Below, one piece after another: positions 7,755-16,567 of a stretch of 64,000 bases of DNA. The position numbers and the translations under genes were made by a program. The notes below the pieces were generated by a model that saw only the letters and a list, made by a program, of their open reading frames with translations, ran no database searches and had not been told where the DNA came from. The stretch is from Acidicapsa dinghuensis (lineage in GTDB: Bacteria > Acidobacteriota > Terriglobia > Terriglobales > Acidobacteriaceae). The DNA lies in assembly GCF_025685685.1 (NCBI RefSeq), contig NZ_JAGSYH010000001.1:620001-684000 (forward strand), read 5' to 3'. Positions within the stretch are counted from its first letter, which is position 1. Every line of letters begins with the position of its first letter.

Positions 7755-8627
7755 TTGAGCAGCACTCAGGCCAGCAGTACGCAGACCAGCGATACGCGCA
7801 CGATCACGATCGCTCATAGTCCAGATTCTGACGACGCATTTATGTTTTACGGGATGGCCACGAACAAGGTTCGTGTGCCTGGGTACCGATTCGTTCACAC
7901 GCTTTGCGATATCGAGGCGCTGAACCGGCGGGCGATGGATGAAGCGTTCTATGACGTTACCGCTATTTCGTTCCATGCGTATCCCTACGTGCAGGAGAAC
8001 TACACGCTGATGAGCTGCGGCGGCAGCGTGGGCGAGGGATATGGGCCGATGGTGGTCGCGAGCAAACAGCTTACGACCGACGATCTTACAAAGATCCGCG
8101 TGGCGGTGCCCGGAACGTTGACGACAGCGTATCTGGCGCTGAAGATCTTCAATCCAGAGATCGAAACGGAGGTAGTGCCGTTCGATCAGATCATTCCGCA
8201 GATCAAGGCGGGCAACTTTGATGCCGGATTGATCATTCACGAGGGCCAGCTTACGTACGCGCGCAGCGGGCTGCACAAGGTCATCGACCTGGGTGTGTGG
8301 TGGCGTGAGCAGACGGGACTGGTACTTCCGCTGGGTGGGAATGCCATTCGCCGGTCGCTTGGGGCGGAGGTGTTGCACACGGTGACGCAGGCGCTGCGGG
8401 ACAGCATTCAGCATGGGCTGGACAATCGCGAGCAGGGGCTGGAGTACGCGATGCAGTTTGCGCGCGATCTGGATACGAATCTGGCGAACCGTTTTGTGAG
8501 CATGTATGTGAATGAGCGGACACTGAGCTACGGGCCGGATGGGCAGGAAGCGATCCGGAAGTTGCTGGATCTGGGGCATGAGAAAGGGATTATTCCGATT
8601 ACGCCTAAGGTGGATTTTGTGGATTAG
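7755..8627 (+). CDS. MqnA/MqnD-family menaquinone (futalosine pathway) protein
   Basis: 290 residues with the bilobal, periplasmic-binding-protein-like fold of the MqnA/MqnD family. The opening TITIAHSPDSDDAFMFYG matches the family's SP-x-D-x-x-F start, and AVPGTLTTAYLALK plus GLIIHEGQLTYA are further family blocks; the second resembles MqnD (1,4-dihydroxy-6-naphthoate synthase) more than MqnA. The likely role is late steps of menaquinone synthesis from chorismate by the futalosine route. Translation starts at TTG 7755 preceded by AAAGGA at 7743-7748. A strong terminator follows at 8648. Confidence 0.82.
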   Translation: MSSTQASSTQTSDTRTITIAHSPDSDDAFMFYGMATNKVRVPGYRFVHTLCDIEALNRRAMDEAFYDVTAISFHAYPYVQENYTLMSCGGSVGEGYGPMVVASKQLTTDDLTKIRVAVPGTLTTAYLALKIFNPEIETEVVPFDQIIPQIKAGNFDAGLIIHEGQLTYARSGLHKVIDLGVWWREQTGLVLPLGGNAIRRSLGAEVLHTVTQALRDSIQHGLDNREQGLEYAMQFARDLDTNLANRFVSMYVNERTLSYGPDGQEAIRKLLDLGHEKGIIPITPKVDFVD

Positions 8628-8647
8628 CGATCGGCGGTTATCTGTGC

Positions 8648-8680
8648 GCCCTGCGTCTCTTTGAGATGCGGGGCGTTTTT
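8648..8680 (+). terminator. Intrinsic terminator after the menaquinone gene
   Basis: A 12-bp stem (8648-8659 with 8663-8674, two G-T pairs), 3-base loop TTT, and a run of five T follow the stop codon by 20 bases. Confidence 0.85.
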
Positions 8681-9057
8681 GCGTTTGGGGTGTCCTGATA
8701 CGACGAGGATGAGGCGGGCCTTCAGCCCGCGTGGGTCTCTTCATTACACGTAACCCAGGCCTTCACGCACATCGAACGCTGATGCGTTCGATGTGGCTGT
8801 TACAGCCTGGGCTGGTATGAGATGCGCCCTTGGCGCATTTGGGCTGCAGACGAGGCGTGATTGGCACGGAACGAATTTGGACAGGAGTTAGAGGAGTCCT
8901 GTGGGTTCGTGCTGCGCACGAAGGTGAAGCCGATCCCCTTCGGGGATGACAGAAAGAAAAGCAAGAGCAACTACAAAAGCAAAAACGAGAGCAAGTGCAA
9001 AACGAGAGCACGGGTTAATCTAAGGATTTTCTAATTTGAGCCGATGAGTGGGCTGAG
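8681..9057. repeat. Intergenic palindrome cluster
   Basis: No gene is seen in this stretch. It is packed with inverted repeats: GCGGGC TTCA GCCCGC-like palindrome at 8714-8730; a nested element at 8754-8812 in which an outer CCCAGGC/GCCTGGG encloses a perfect 12-bp stem (8768-8779 with 8784-8795); ATGCGCC/GGCGCAT at 8822-8838; and CCCC TTC GGGG near 8936. The end (about 8948-9012) is a purine-rich low-complexity run of AGC/AAA-type words. The layout resembles REP-like dispersed palindromes of acidobacterial genomes. Confidence 0.6.
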
Positions 9058-9063
9058 GTGGTT

Positions 9064-10116
9064 ATGTTTCAGCCTTCTGCCGGCTCGGATGAGTCTCGAA
9101 ATCGATCTACGGTTGCGGCGCTGCTGATGACGGCGGATGCGTTGTTGTTTCTCGATCTGCAGGCGATGCTGCGGGAATTTGGTGTTGGGGTGACGCCTGT
9201 CAACAGTGTGCGCGAAGCTGTCGCGATGATTTATGCCGTGGGCGATGTGGGTTATGTGTTGCTGGATGTGCGGATGCCTGCGGTGGCGGATGGAAGTCTG
9301 CTCGCGGCGCTTGATGAGTGGAGTCTGCATCGGCAGGGTGCTGTCGCATTGATTGCGACAAGCCCGGACGATGCGTGGGTTGAGCGATTGCGGAGTGGAG
9401 CGATTGACGACATTGTGCCGCTGACGGCGGATGCCTCGACCTGGCGGGCGAGGCTGGGTATTATGCAGCGGAGCAGAAGCATGCATCTGGAGCTGGAGGA
9501 ACGGCGTGCCACGGCTCAAGCCGAGATGGAGCGCGATCCAGTAACAGACGCATTCAGCCGGGAGATGATGCTGCGGCTGCTGTTTCGCGAAACGGATCGG
9601 GTGCAGAGGTTGAGGGGCGAGCTGAGCCTGATGTCGTTTGCGCTAGAGGGGTTTGATCTGTGGATTGAGGAATTGGGCCGGCAGGTATGCGATGGCCTAC
9701 TGCGCGAGGTGGTAGCGCGCGCGGGGCGTACGCTGCGCAGTTACGACCTGCTGGGACGCGTGGGGCAACATGCTTTTCTGGCGGCGTTGCCGGGGTGTTC
9801 GCCTGCGAATGCGCGGAGGCTGGCTGAGCGCATGCGGATTGAGATGTTTGACAAGTTGTTTGTGGTTCGGAATGAGCGTGGAGATTGTGCTGGGGTGGAA
9901 TTGAATGCGGTCTTTGCTGTAACACCGAGCATGGGACGATCGCCGCTGGTGGTGCTGCGTGAAGTGGAGCAACTGCTGGATGAGGCGAGATCTTTCCGGA
10001 ATGCTTCACTGCCGTCGCCGGGCAATTGCGAACCGCCAAGAGGGGCGAAACTGGCGAATATGTTTCTGCTGCCGGTACAGGATTCGGGACGAGAGGGGTT
10101 TCGCTGGCTGGGATGA
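9064..10116 (+). CDS. Degenerate receiver-GGDEF protein
   Basis: About 350 residues: an N-terminal receiver-like domain with the phosphoacceptor-type motif YVLLDVRMP, then a helical linker, then a GGDEF-family domain beginning ERDPVTDAFSREMM. The GGDEF signature is replaced by GQHAF (in GRVGQHAFLAALP), so diguanylate cyclase activity is not expected. The receiver also lacks the usual double-acidic start and the conserved Lys. It could act as a c-di-GMP-network scaffold or GTP/protein-binding regulator. GAGG at 9055-9058 favours ATG 9064 over GTG 9058. No sensor kinase is adjacent. Confidence 0.78.
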   Translation: MFQPSAGSDESRNRSTVAALLMTADALLFLDLQAMLREFGVGVTPVNSVREAVAMIYAVGDVGYVLLDVRMPAVADGSLLAALDEWSLHRQGAVALIATSPDDAWVERLRSGAIDDIVPLTADASTWRARLGIMQRSRSMHLELEERRATAQAEMERDPVTDAFSREMMLRLLFRETDRVQRLRGELSLMSFALEGFDLWIEELGRQVCDGLLREVVARAGRTLRSYDLLGRVGQHAFLAALPGCSPANARRLAERMRIEMFDKLFVVRNERGDCAGVELNAVFAVTPSMGRSPLVVLREVEQLLDEARSFRNASLPSPGNCEPPRGAKLANMFLLPVQDSGREGFRWLG

Positions 10117-10183
10117 GCGGCTATTGCGGTGAATCCCGCATGGGGTGAGGCGTATCTTAACTAATGTGGTGGTGTAACGCCGT

Positions 10184-10390
10184 ATGGCTGAGATTACGTT
10201 GAAGATCGATGGGATGCACTGCGGTTCCTGCATTCGCAGGGTGACGCAGGCGATTCAGAACGCGGGGCCTTTTGAGGTGGAAGAGGTGCGGATAGGCGCG
10301 GCCCGTTTTGCGGCTGCGGGCGCTCCGGATGCAAAGCTGGCAGTGGATGCGCTGGCGAAGGCCGGATTTGCGGCGCACGTGGAGCAGTAG
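10184..10390 (+). CDS. HMA-domain copper chaperone (CopZ-like)
   Basis: A 68-residue heavy-metal-associated domain with the metal-binding motif GMHCGSC at residues 10-16 and the ferredoxin-like beta-alpha-beta pattern of CopZ/Atx1 chaperones. It ends in a TAG (10388-10390) that is directly followed, in the same reading frame, by the TTG from which copA can be read. It is therefore either a separate chaperone handing Cu(I) to CopA, or the first metal-binding domain of a longer CopA cut off by an amber codon. Confidence 0.82.
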   Translation: MAEITLKIDGMHCGSCIRRVTQAIQNAGPFEVEEVRIGAARFAAAGAPDAKLAVDALAKAGFAAHVEQ

Positions 10391-12796
10391 TTGGCTGGCG
10401 CCGAGATCGAGACGGCTCGCGTGAAGGCTAAGTATGCCGGAACGATTGAAGCCGGGGTACACACAGGAGCGGCGGGTTCTCCGGCGCTGGATTTCAAGAC
10501 AGATGATTTGAACCGCGCAGATGATGGCTCGGGAGAGGCTCATGTCGAATCACTGGTGATGCCGGTGCTCGGGATGACGTGTGCTGCTTGCCAGGCGCAT
10601 GTGCAGTCGGCGCTGGCGCAGACGCCGGGAGTGGTGTCGGCGCGGGTGGATCTGATGCGGCATCGGGCTACGGTGGAGTTTGATCCGCTGGTGGCTACGT
10701 CGGAATCGCTGGTGACGGCGGTTCGCGGATCGGGATATGACGCGGTATTGCCGAGAGCGGCTGCTGCCACAGGTGACAGGCAAACGGAGTGGAAGAGCGG
10801 CGCGAAGGTGGCGGCAGCGCTGATTGTTGGCGCGGTGGTGATGGCGTTGTCGATGACCCATGCTGCTATGCATGCAGGGCCGATGCGCTGGGGGCTGCTG
10901 GTGATTACAGGGCTGACGGCGGCGTGGGCGGGAGCGGGCATCTATCGCAGCGCGTGGAAGGCGGTGCTGCACGGCGAGACGAATATGAACACGCTTGTTT
11001 CGCTGGGGACGGGCGTGGCGTTTGCGTGGTCGGCGTATGTGACGGCGTGGCCGAGGGCGGGTGGCGATCTGTATCTCGATTCGGTGCTGCTGATTCTGGG
11101 TTTTCTGTTGCTGGGCAAGTGGCTGGAAGGGCGAGCGCGGCAGAAGGCGATTGCAGCGGTGGATGCTCTGGCGCAGTTGCAGCCGGCGACGGCGCGGGTG
11201 TTGCGGGCGATTGCGGGCAAGGACGAGCCGGTTGAGGTGACGGTTTCGACGGATGAGATTGTGGCTGGCGACGTGGTGGTGATTTTGCCTGGGGAGCGGA
11301 TTCCAGCGGATGGAGTGGTGGTTTCTGGGCGCACGACGGTGGATGAGTCGATGCTGACGGGTGAGGCTACGCCGGTGGAGCGGACTGTTGGCGGACGAGT
11401 GCTGGCTGGTTCGCTGAACTATGACGGTGCGGTAACGGCGCAGGTGGAGTCGGCGGGCGCAGAGACGACGCTGCGGCAGATTGCGCGGTTGGTGGAGCAG
11501 GCGCAGGGGACGCGGGCTCCGATGGAGCGACTGGCTGACCGGGCGAGTGCGGTGTTTGTTCCAGTGGTGCTGGTGCTGGCTGCGGTGACGTTTGTGGTGT
11601 GGCTGGTGGTGGCGCAGGATCTGCCGCAGGCGATTGCGGCTACGGTGGCGGTGCTGGTGATTGCCTGTCCTTGCGCGATGGGGCTGGCGGTGCCTGCAGC
11701 GCTGACAGTGGCGATTGGGCGTGGGGCGCAGTTTGGGGTGCTGATCAAGGGCGGTGAGGCGCTGGAACGGCTGACTGGGCTGGGCGCGGTGCTGATGGAC
11801 AAGACGGGGACGCTGAGCGTGGGGAAGCCGGTGCTTACGGGGATTTACGCGATGGCCAGCTATGCCGAGGGCGATCTGCTGCGATGGGCGGCTGCGGTGG
11901 AGGACCGGTCGGCGCACCCGCTGGCGCATGCGGTGGTGGAGCGGGCGCGTGAGGATGAGATTGCGTGGCCTGAGGCTGCGGAGGTGCAGGTGCTTCCGGG
12001 GCGCGGGCTTTTGGGTGAGGTTGAGGGGCTGAAGCTGTTGCTGGGAAATCGTGAACTGCTGCGGGAGTGGGGTGTGAAGATTCCGCAGGGGGCTGAGGAA
12101 CTTCCGGAGGCGGGAGTGACGCGGCTTTGGATTGCTGTGGCGCTGGGTTCGTCTGCTGACTACGAGGTTGCTGGGTACTTTGACGCGCGGGATGCGTTGC
12201 GGGATGGGGTTCCGGCGGTGGTGCGATGGCTCAGGGAACATGGCATGCCGGTGACGATGCTTACGGGTGACTCGGCCGTGGCTGCGGGAGCGATAGCTGA
12301 AGCTGCGGGCATTGAGCAGGTGTATGCGGGGCTGATGCCGATGGACAAGCTGGAGCATATTCGCGCGCTGCAAAAGGCTGGAACGCGGGTGGCGATGGTG
12401 GGTGACGGCATCAACGATGCAGCGGCGCTGGCTCAGGCGGATGTGGGAATTGCTATGGGCGCGGGAGCGGCGCTGGCGCAGGAAGCGGGTGATGTGCTGC
12501 TGCTTGGGAGCGATCCGGCGGGGGTATGCACGGCGGTGGCGCTGGCGGATTCGACGGTTGCAGTGATGAAACAGAACCTGGGGTGGGCGGCGCTGTACAA
12601 CGTGCTTGGAATTCCTGTCGCCGCAGGAGCGCTGTATCCCGTCTTTCATTTGTTACTCACACCTTGGATTGCGGCTGCGGCGATGGCGTTCAGCTCGGTG
12701 AGCGTGCTGCTGAACAGTTTACGGCTCAGAAGATGGAAACCGCCGCTGGGAAGCGGGATGCTTCCCTTCCCTTTTTCAGGCATGTCGAAGTTGTAA
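10391..12796 (+). CDS. copA: Copper-exporting P1B-type ATPase
   Basis: P1B ATPase that pumps Cu(I) out of the cytoplasm. Domains in order: one N-terminal HMA domain with GMTCAAC (about residues 60-66), membrane helices, actuator loop with TGEATPVE (about 323), the ion-binding CPC in IACPCAMGLA (about 425), phosphorylation motif DKTGTLS (about 470), the P1B-specific His-Pro in SAHPLAH (about 508), and the hinge MVGDGINDAAALAQ (about 670). The 801-residue length fits the family. The TTG start at 10391 has GGAG at 10381-10384; the first 50 residues are unlike other CopA proteins. Same frame as, and zero bases from, the upstream HMA gene. Confidence 0.93.
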   Translation: MAGAEIETARVKAKYAGTIEAGVHTGAAGSPALDFKTDDLNRADDGSGEAHVESLVMPVLGMTCAACQAHVQSALAQTPGVVSARVDLMRHRATVEFDPLVATSESLVTAVRGSGYDAVLPRAAAATGDRQTEWKSGAKVAAALIVGAVVMALSMTHAAMHAGPMRWGLLVITGLTAAWAGAGIYRSAWKAVLHGETNMNTLVSLGTGVAFAWSAYVTAWPRAGGDLYLDSVLLILGFLLLGKWLEGRARQKAIAAVDALAQLQPATARVLRAIAGKDEPVEVTVSTDEIVAGDVVVILPGERIPADGVVVSGRTTVDESMLTGEATPVERTVGGRVLAGSLNYDGAVTAQVESAGAETTLRQIARLVEQAQGTRAPMERLADRASAVFVPVVLVLAAVTFVVWLVVAQDLPQAIAATVAVLVIACPCAMGLAVPAALTVAIGRGAQFGVLIKGGEALERLTGLGAVLMDKTGTLSVGKPVLTGIYAMASYAEGDLLRWAAAVEDRSAHPLAHAVVERAREDEIAWPEAAEVQVLPGRGLLGEVEGLKLLLGNRELLREWGVKIPQGAEELPEAGVTRLWIAVALGSSADYEVAGYFDARDALRDGVPAVVRWLREHGMPVTMLTGDSAVAAGAIAEAAGIEQVYAGLMPMDKLEHIRALQKAGTRVAMVGDGINDAAALAQADVGIAMGAGAALAQEAGDVLLLGSDPAGVCTAVALADSTVAVMKQNLGWAALYNVLGIPVAAGALYPVFHLLLTPWIAAAAMAFSSVSVLLNSLRLRRWKPPLGSGMLPFPFSGMSKL

Positions 12797-12879
12797 TCCG
12801 GCGCAGATGCAATCCGAGTAGTTCAAAGGTCAACCAAGAGGCTTTCGCTGCACGATACACTCAAGACTGGATACTGTTT

Positions 12880-15258
12880 GTGCGCATCCTGACTCGTTAC
12901 ATCCTCGGCGAAATCACCTCGCATGCGCTGATCGGCTGCGCGCTTTTCACCTTCATTCTGTTGATGAAGCCGCTGGAAGAGGTTTTGGACATGGTGGTCC
13001 GGAACAGCTCGAGCGCGGCGGTGGTGCTGGAGTTCTTTGTCTACAATCTGCCAAACACTTTTCTGGTGACAATTCCGATGGCGGTACTGGTTGGAGTGCT
13101 GCTGGGATTGAGCAGGCTTGCGGCCGACTCTGAAATTACGGCGATGCGCGCATCGGGGTTTGGCATCTGGTATTTCGTGCGCGTGGGCTCTGTGGTGGCC
13201 ATACTGGGAACGGCGCTGGGACTGGTGAATTCGCTGCTGATTGAGCCGGCGGCGAATCAGGGGATTCTCGATCTACGGAAGGCGCTGGAGACTTCGCAGG
13301 GGTCGTTTGAGATTCAGCCGCGCGTGTTCTATGAGGACTTCAAGAACACAGTGGTGTATGTGCAGAATGTGCGCTCGACGGCTGGTGTGGCGAGCTGGGG
13401 CAAGCTGTTTATTGCGGATGTGACGGACCCGAGCGCGCCGGCGATTACGACGGCTGCGTCGGCGACGGTCGTGTCGAATCCAGACCAGGGCATGATGATC
13501 CGGTTACGCGATGCTTCAGAACAGCAGATGTCGCCGAACGATCCTGGACAGTACAACGTATCGACGTATGACGTGACCGATCGACCGCTGACATTCAGTC
13601 CGCAGAGCGAGGTTTCGATTGGGCGGCTGGATACGCCGCTGTTTGCGTTGAGCAACAGCCAGCTATTGGCGATGTCGCATGGAGCGGATGGGAAGCGATA
13701 CCTGATTGAACTGCACCGGCGGTTTGCTTATCCGGCGGCATGTATTGTGCTCATGCTGATTGGCGTGCCGCTGGGAGCGGCTTCGCGGCGTGGCGGCAAG
13801 AGTGGCGGGTTTGTAGTAGCTCTGTGCGTGGTGCTGGTCTACTATCTGCTCTCGAATGTCGGCCTTGCCTGGGCAAAACAGGGGCGGCTGCCGGCGTTTG
13901 CGGGGGTGTGGCTGGCGAATATTGTGTTTGCTGTAGTGGGGGTGTTTCTGCTGAGCCAACTGGCCTCTGGCGGAACTGTGCTGAGCGCTGTATCTGCTTT
14001 GTGGACGCGGCCTAGGAAACCTGCGCAGGAGGATGAGATCGCGGAAGCGGATCAACCTGTGCAGCCAGCGCGCAGCAAGGCGATGGTTCAGGAGCGATAT
14101 AGAAGACGCTATAGCAAGCCGTTGACGCTGCAGCGATTCAAGCCGCGGGGATTTCCGCTGATTCTGGATGAGTATGTGCTGCGCGAGTTTTTGAAGATGT
14201 TTTCGCTGATCCTCGCCGGCTTTGTGCTGATGATGCTGGTCTTCACTTTCTTCGAGTTGATGGGTGATATCCTGCGCAACCATCCACCGTTGATGACAGT
14301 GGGCGACTACCTCGTGAACCTGGCGCCGAGCATGATCTACCAGATCACTCCGCTGAGCGTGCTGATTGGCGTGCTGGTCACGTTTGGCCTGCTAAATCGC
14401 TCCAGCGAGTTGATCGCGATGAAGGCTACGGGCATCAGCATCTACCGGCTGGTGATTCCAGTGCTGGTGATTGCGGTGGTGCTCGCGTGCGCGTTGTTTG
14501 CCTTTGACCAGTATTATCTGCCGCAGGCAAACCGGCGTCAGGAGGCGCTGCGCAACATCATCAAGGGACGGCCCGCGCAGACGACGCTGAATCCGGACCA
14601 GAAGTGGATCTTTGGACAGCACCATCCGGGCGAGCCGGATCATATCTTCTACTATCAGTTCTTCGATCGCTATCAGAATGCTTTTGCCAACATCAGCGTT
14701 TTTGAGTTTGACCCCAAGAGCTTTCATCTGACGAAACGCATCTTTGCCTCGCGTGCGGTATGGAACGATGCGCAACGTACATGGTCGTTTGAAAAAGGAT
14801 GGGAGCGCACGATCGACGGTGCGACGGTTACTGGGTTTCATGAATTCCAACAGGCAACGTTTGAAGAGATCAACGAACAGCCGAACTACTTTGAAAAAGA
14901 GAGCCTGCAGTCGCAGGAGATGAACTTTAGCCAGCTGCAGCGGTATATCAGCGACTTGCAGCAGAGCGGGTTCGACACGATGCGGCTGAAGGTGCAGCTT
15001 TATCACAAACTGGCGTATCCACTGGTGACAGTGGTGATGGCAGTGCTCGCAATTCCCTTTGCGCTGATGATGAGCCGGCGCGGATCGCTGACGGGCGTGG
15101 CGTGGGCGGTTGGTATTGCCATCGCGTACTGGGGGCTTGCCGGGTTGTTTGACGCTATGGGCAATGTGAATTATCTACCGTCCGCGATGGCGGCCTGGTC
15201 GCCGGATCTGCTGTTCGGGCTTACGGGCGGCTATCTGTTGCTGCGCACGCCGACTTAG
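12880..15258 (+). CDS. lptF-lptG: LptF-LptG fused permease of the lipopolysaccharide exporter
   Basis: Two YjgP/YjgQ-family permease domains in one 792-residue chain. The first runs from about residue 1 to 385 (opening VRILTRYILGEITSHALIGC), the second from about 425 to the end (opening DEYVLREFLKMFSLILAGF). Each has three N-terminal and three C-terminal membrane helices around a periplasmic beta-jellyroll. A charged linker (about 386-424) joins them. In most Gram-negatives these are separate LptF and LptG subunits which, with LptB2 and LptC, extract LPS from the inner membrane. The open frame reaches back to 12526 inside copA; GTG 12880, which opens the first conserved helix, is the sensible start. 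Confidence 0.9.
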   Translation: MRILTRYILGEITSHALIGCALFTFILLMKPLEEVLDMVVRNSSSAAVVLEFFVYNLPNTFLVTIPMAVLVGVLLGLSRLAADSEITAMRASGFGIWYFVRVGSVVAILGTALGLVNSLLIEPAANQGILDLRKALETSQGSFEIQPRVFYEDFKNTVVYVQNVRSTAGVASWGKLFIADVTDPSAPAITTAASATVVSNPDQGMMIRLRDASEQQMSPNDPGQYNVSTYDVTDRPLTFSPQSEVSIGRLDTPLFALSNSQLLAMSHGADGKRYLIELHRRFAYPAACIVLMLIGVPLGAASRRGGKSGGFVVALCVVLVYYLLSNVGLAWAKQGRLPAFAGVWLANIVFAVVGVFLLSQLASGGTVLSAVSALWTRPRKPAQEDEIAEADQPVQPARSKAMVQERYRRRYSKPLTLQRFKPRGFPLILDEYVLREFLKMFSLILAGFVLMMLVFTFFELMGDILRNHPPLMTVGDYLVNLAPSMIYQITPLSVLIGVLVTFGLLNRSSELIAMKATGISIYRLVIPVLVIAVVLACALFAFDQYYLPQANRRQEALRNIIKGRPAQTTLNPDQKWIFGQHHPGEPDHIFYYQFFDRYQNAFANISVFEFDPKSFHLTKRIFASRAVWNDAQRTWSFEKGWERTIDGATVTGFHEFQQATFEEINEQPNYFEKESLQSQEMNFSQLQRYISDLQQSGFDTMRLKVQLYHKLAYPLVTVVMAVLAIPFALMMSRRGSLTGVAWAVGIAIAYWGLAGLFDAMGNVNYLPSAMAAWSPDLLFGLTGGYLLLRTPT

Positions 15259-15430
15259 AACGGAAACCAGATACGACGTTTTGCCTGCGATTTCGTCATG
15301 GCGGTTCCCTGCCGGATGAGCGCTGTTGGTTGCAAATCTGCGCGGGCTGGCTGCATACGATTCGCATCGTGTGCCGGTGCGACACGAATCTGGTGAGAGG
15401 CATATCATCGCAATCGGGAGCACTCGATCC

Positions 15431-16567
15431 ATGGCTACCATTTCCAATACCGGCGCGATGCCAGTCACTGGCACTTCTTCAACGCTTCGCCGCAGCCATT
15501 TGCCAAAGATTCAATTCAGCGGCGTCGCCGTGATTGCAGCGGCATCGATAGCGCTTGCGCTGGCCACGGCCAGCGAATGCCAGTCCATCTTCTACTGGCC
15601 TTCCCTGCTCTATGGAGTGGCACTGTGGGGATGGTGGGGATTACTGGCAACGACGATGTGGAAGGCCGGTGACCGGCTGCTGAGAGCTTCGGGGCTTTCT
15701 GCAAAAATATTTGCAGCCCATATTGGACTGGCATGCGCTCTGGGGCTGATACATCTACTGCTGCTTGGCAGTGTCGGGTTTTCGGTAGCGAGACCGCGCG
15801 GCGTTTCCGCGTATGCCATCTGGGTCCAGCAACTGCATATTAACCGGTACGGAATGGAAATTCTGGTCTACGGATTTGTTGCGGGGATTATTGTGGTGGT
15901 GCAGTTGCAGTTGCGTGCGCAACGGGATGCGATGCGCGCGGTTGAATTGCAGAGGCAGCTTTCAGCGGCGCATCTGCGCGCGCTGCAGATGCAACTTGAG
16001 CCGCATTTCCTCTTCAACACTTTGAATGCGATTACGACGCTGGTGGAGCTTGGACGAAAGGAGGACGCAGCAGAGATGCTGTCGCATCTGAATGCGATCC
16101 TGAAGAGCACGCTGGCGCGCGACACACCGGAAAAGGTGCCGCTGTCGCAGGAGCTTGAGATCGTCGAGAATTATCTCGCAATTGAGCAGGTACGATTTGC
16201 AGACAGGCTGCGCGTGGAGATGAAGGTAGAGCGTGAGGCGCTGGACAGCCTGGTTCCCTGCTTTCTGCTGCAGCCGATTGTGGAGAATGCGATCCGGCAT
16301 GGGATTGCCAACTGCGAAGATGTCGGCGTTGTGGAGGCCTCGGCGCGGCGTGATGGCGATCTGTTGCGATTAGAGATTCGTGATTCTGTTGCGGCGGTTG
16401 CGAAGGCACCGAAGCCTGGGAACGGCATTGGACTGAAGAATACGCGCGAGCGGCTGGCGCATTTCTATGAAGGCGCTTACTCGATGGAGGCGTGTGTGCG
16501 CGAGCCGGGAGGCTTTGCCGTGACGATTACGATTCCCTATGAGAGAAAGGCCGTTGCATGGAAGTGA
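15431..16567 (+). CDS. LytS-type sensor histidine kinase
   Basis: 378 residues: four or more membrane helices (about 20-150), a short coiled-coil, then the His_kinase/HATPase pair of the LytS family. The phosphoacceptor sits in LEPHFLFNTLNAITTL (His near residue 192), the N box is LLQPIVENAIRHGI and the G box GNGIGLKNTRERL. ATG 15431 is preferred over upstream frame extensions because GGGAG lies at 15417-15421. Its 3' end overlaps the response-regulator gene by 10 bases, so the two form a signalling pair. Signal unknown. Confidence 0.9.
   Translation: MATISNTGAMPVTGTSSTLRRSHLPKIQFSGVAVIAAASIALALATASECQSIFYWPSLLYGVALWGWWGLLATTMWKAGDRLLRASGLSAKIFAAHIGLACALGLIHLLLLGSVGFSVARPRGVSAYAIWVQQLHINRYGMEILVYGFVAGIIVVVQLQLRAQRDAMRAVELQRQLSAAHLRALQMQLEPHFLFNTLNAITTLVELGRKEDAAEMLSHLNAILKSTLARDTPEKVPLSQELEIVENYLAIEQVRFADRLRVEMKVEREALDSLVPCFLLQPIVENAIRHGIANCEDVGVVEASARRDGDLLRLEIRDSVAAVAKAPKPGNGIGLKNTRERLAHFYEGAYSMEACVREPGGFAVTITIPYERKAVAWK

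Noticed and set aside
7659..8744. 361-codon minus-strand frame opposite the menaquinone gene
   Set aside because: Arg/His/Gln-rich and without motifs; the plus-strand gene is clear.
10550..12649. 699-codon open frame antisense to copA
   Set aside because: Composition (Arg/His-rich, no hydrophobic core) is the mirror image of a G+C-rich gene; copA is fully conserved on the other strand.
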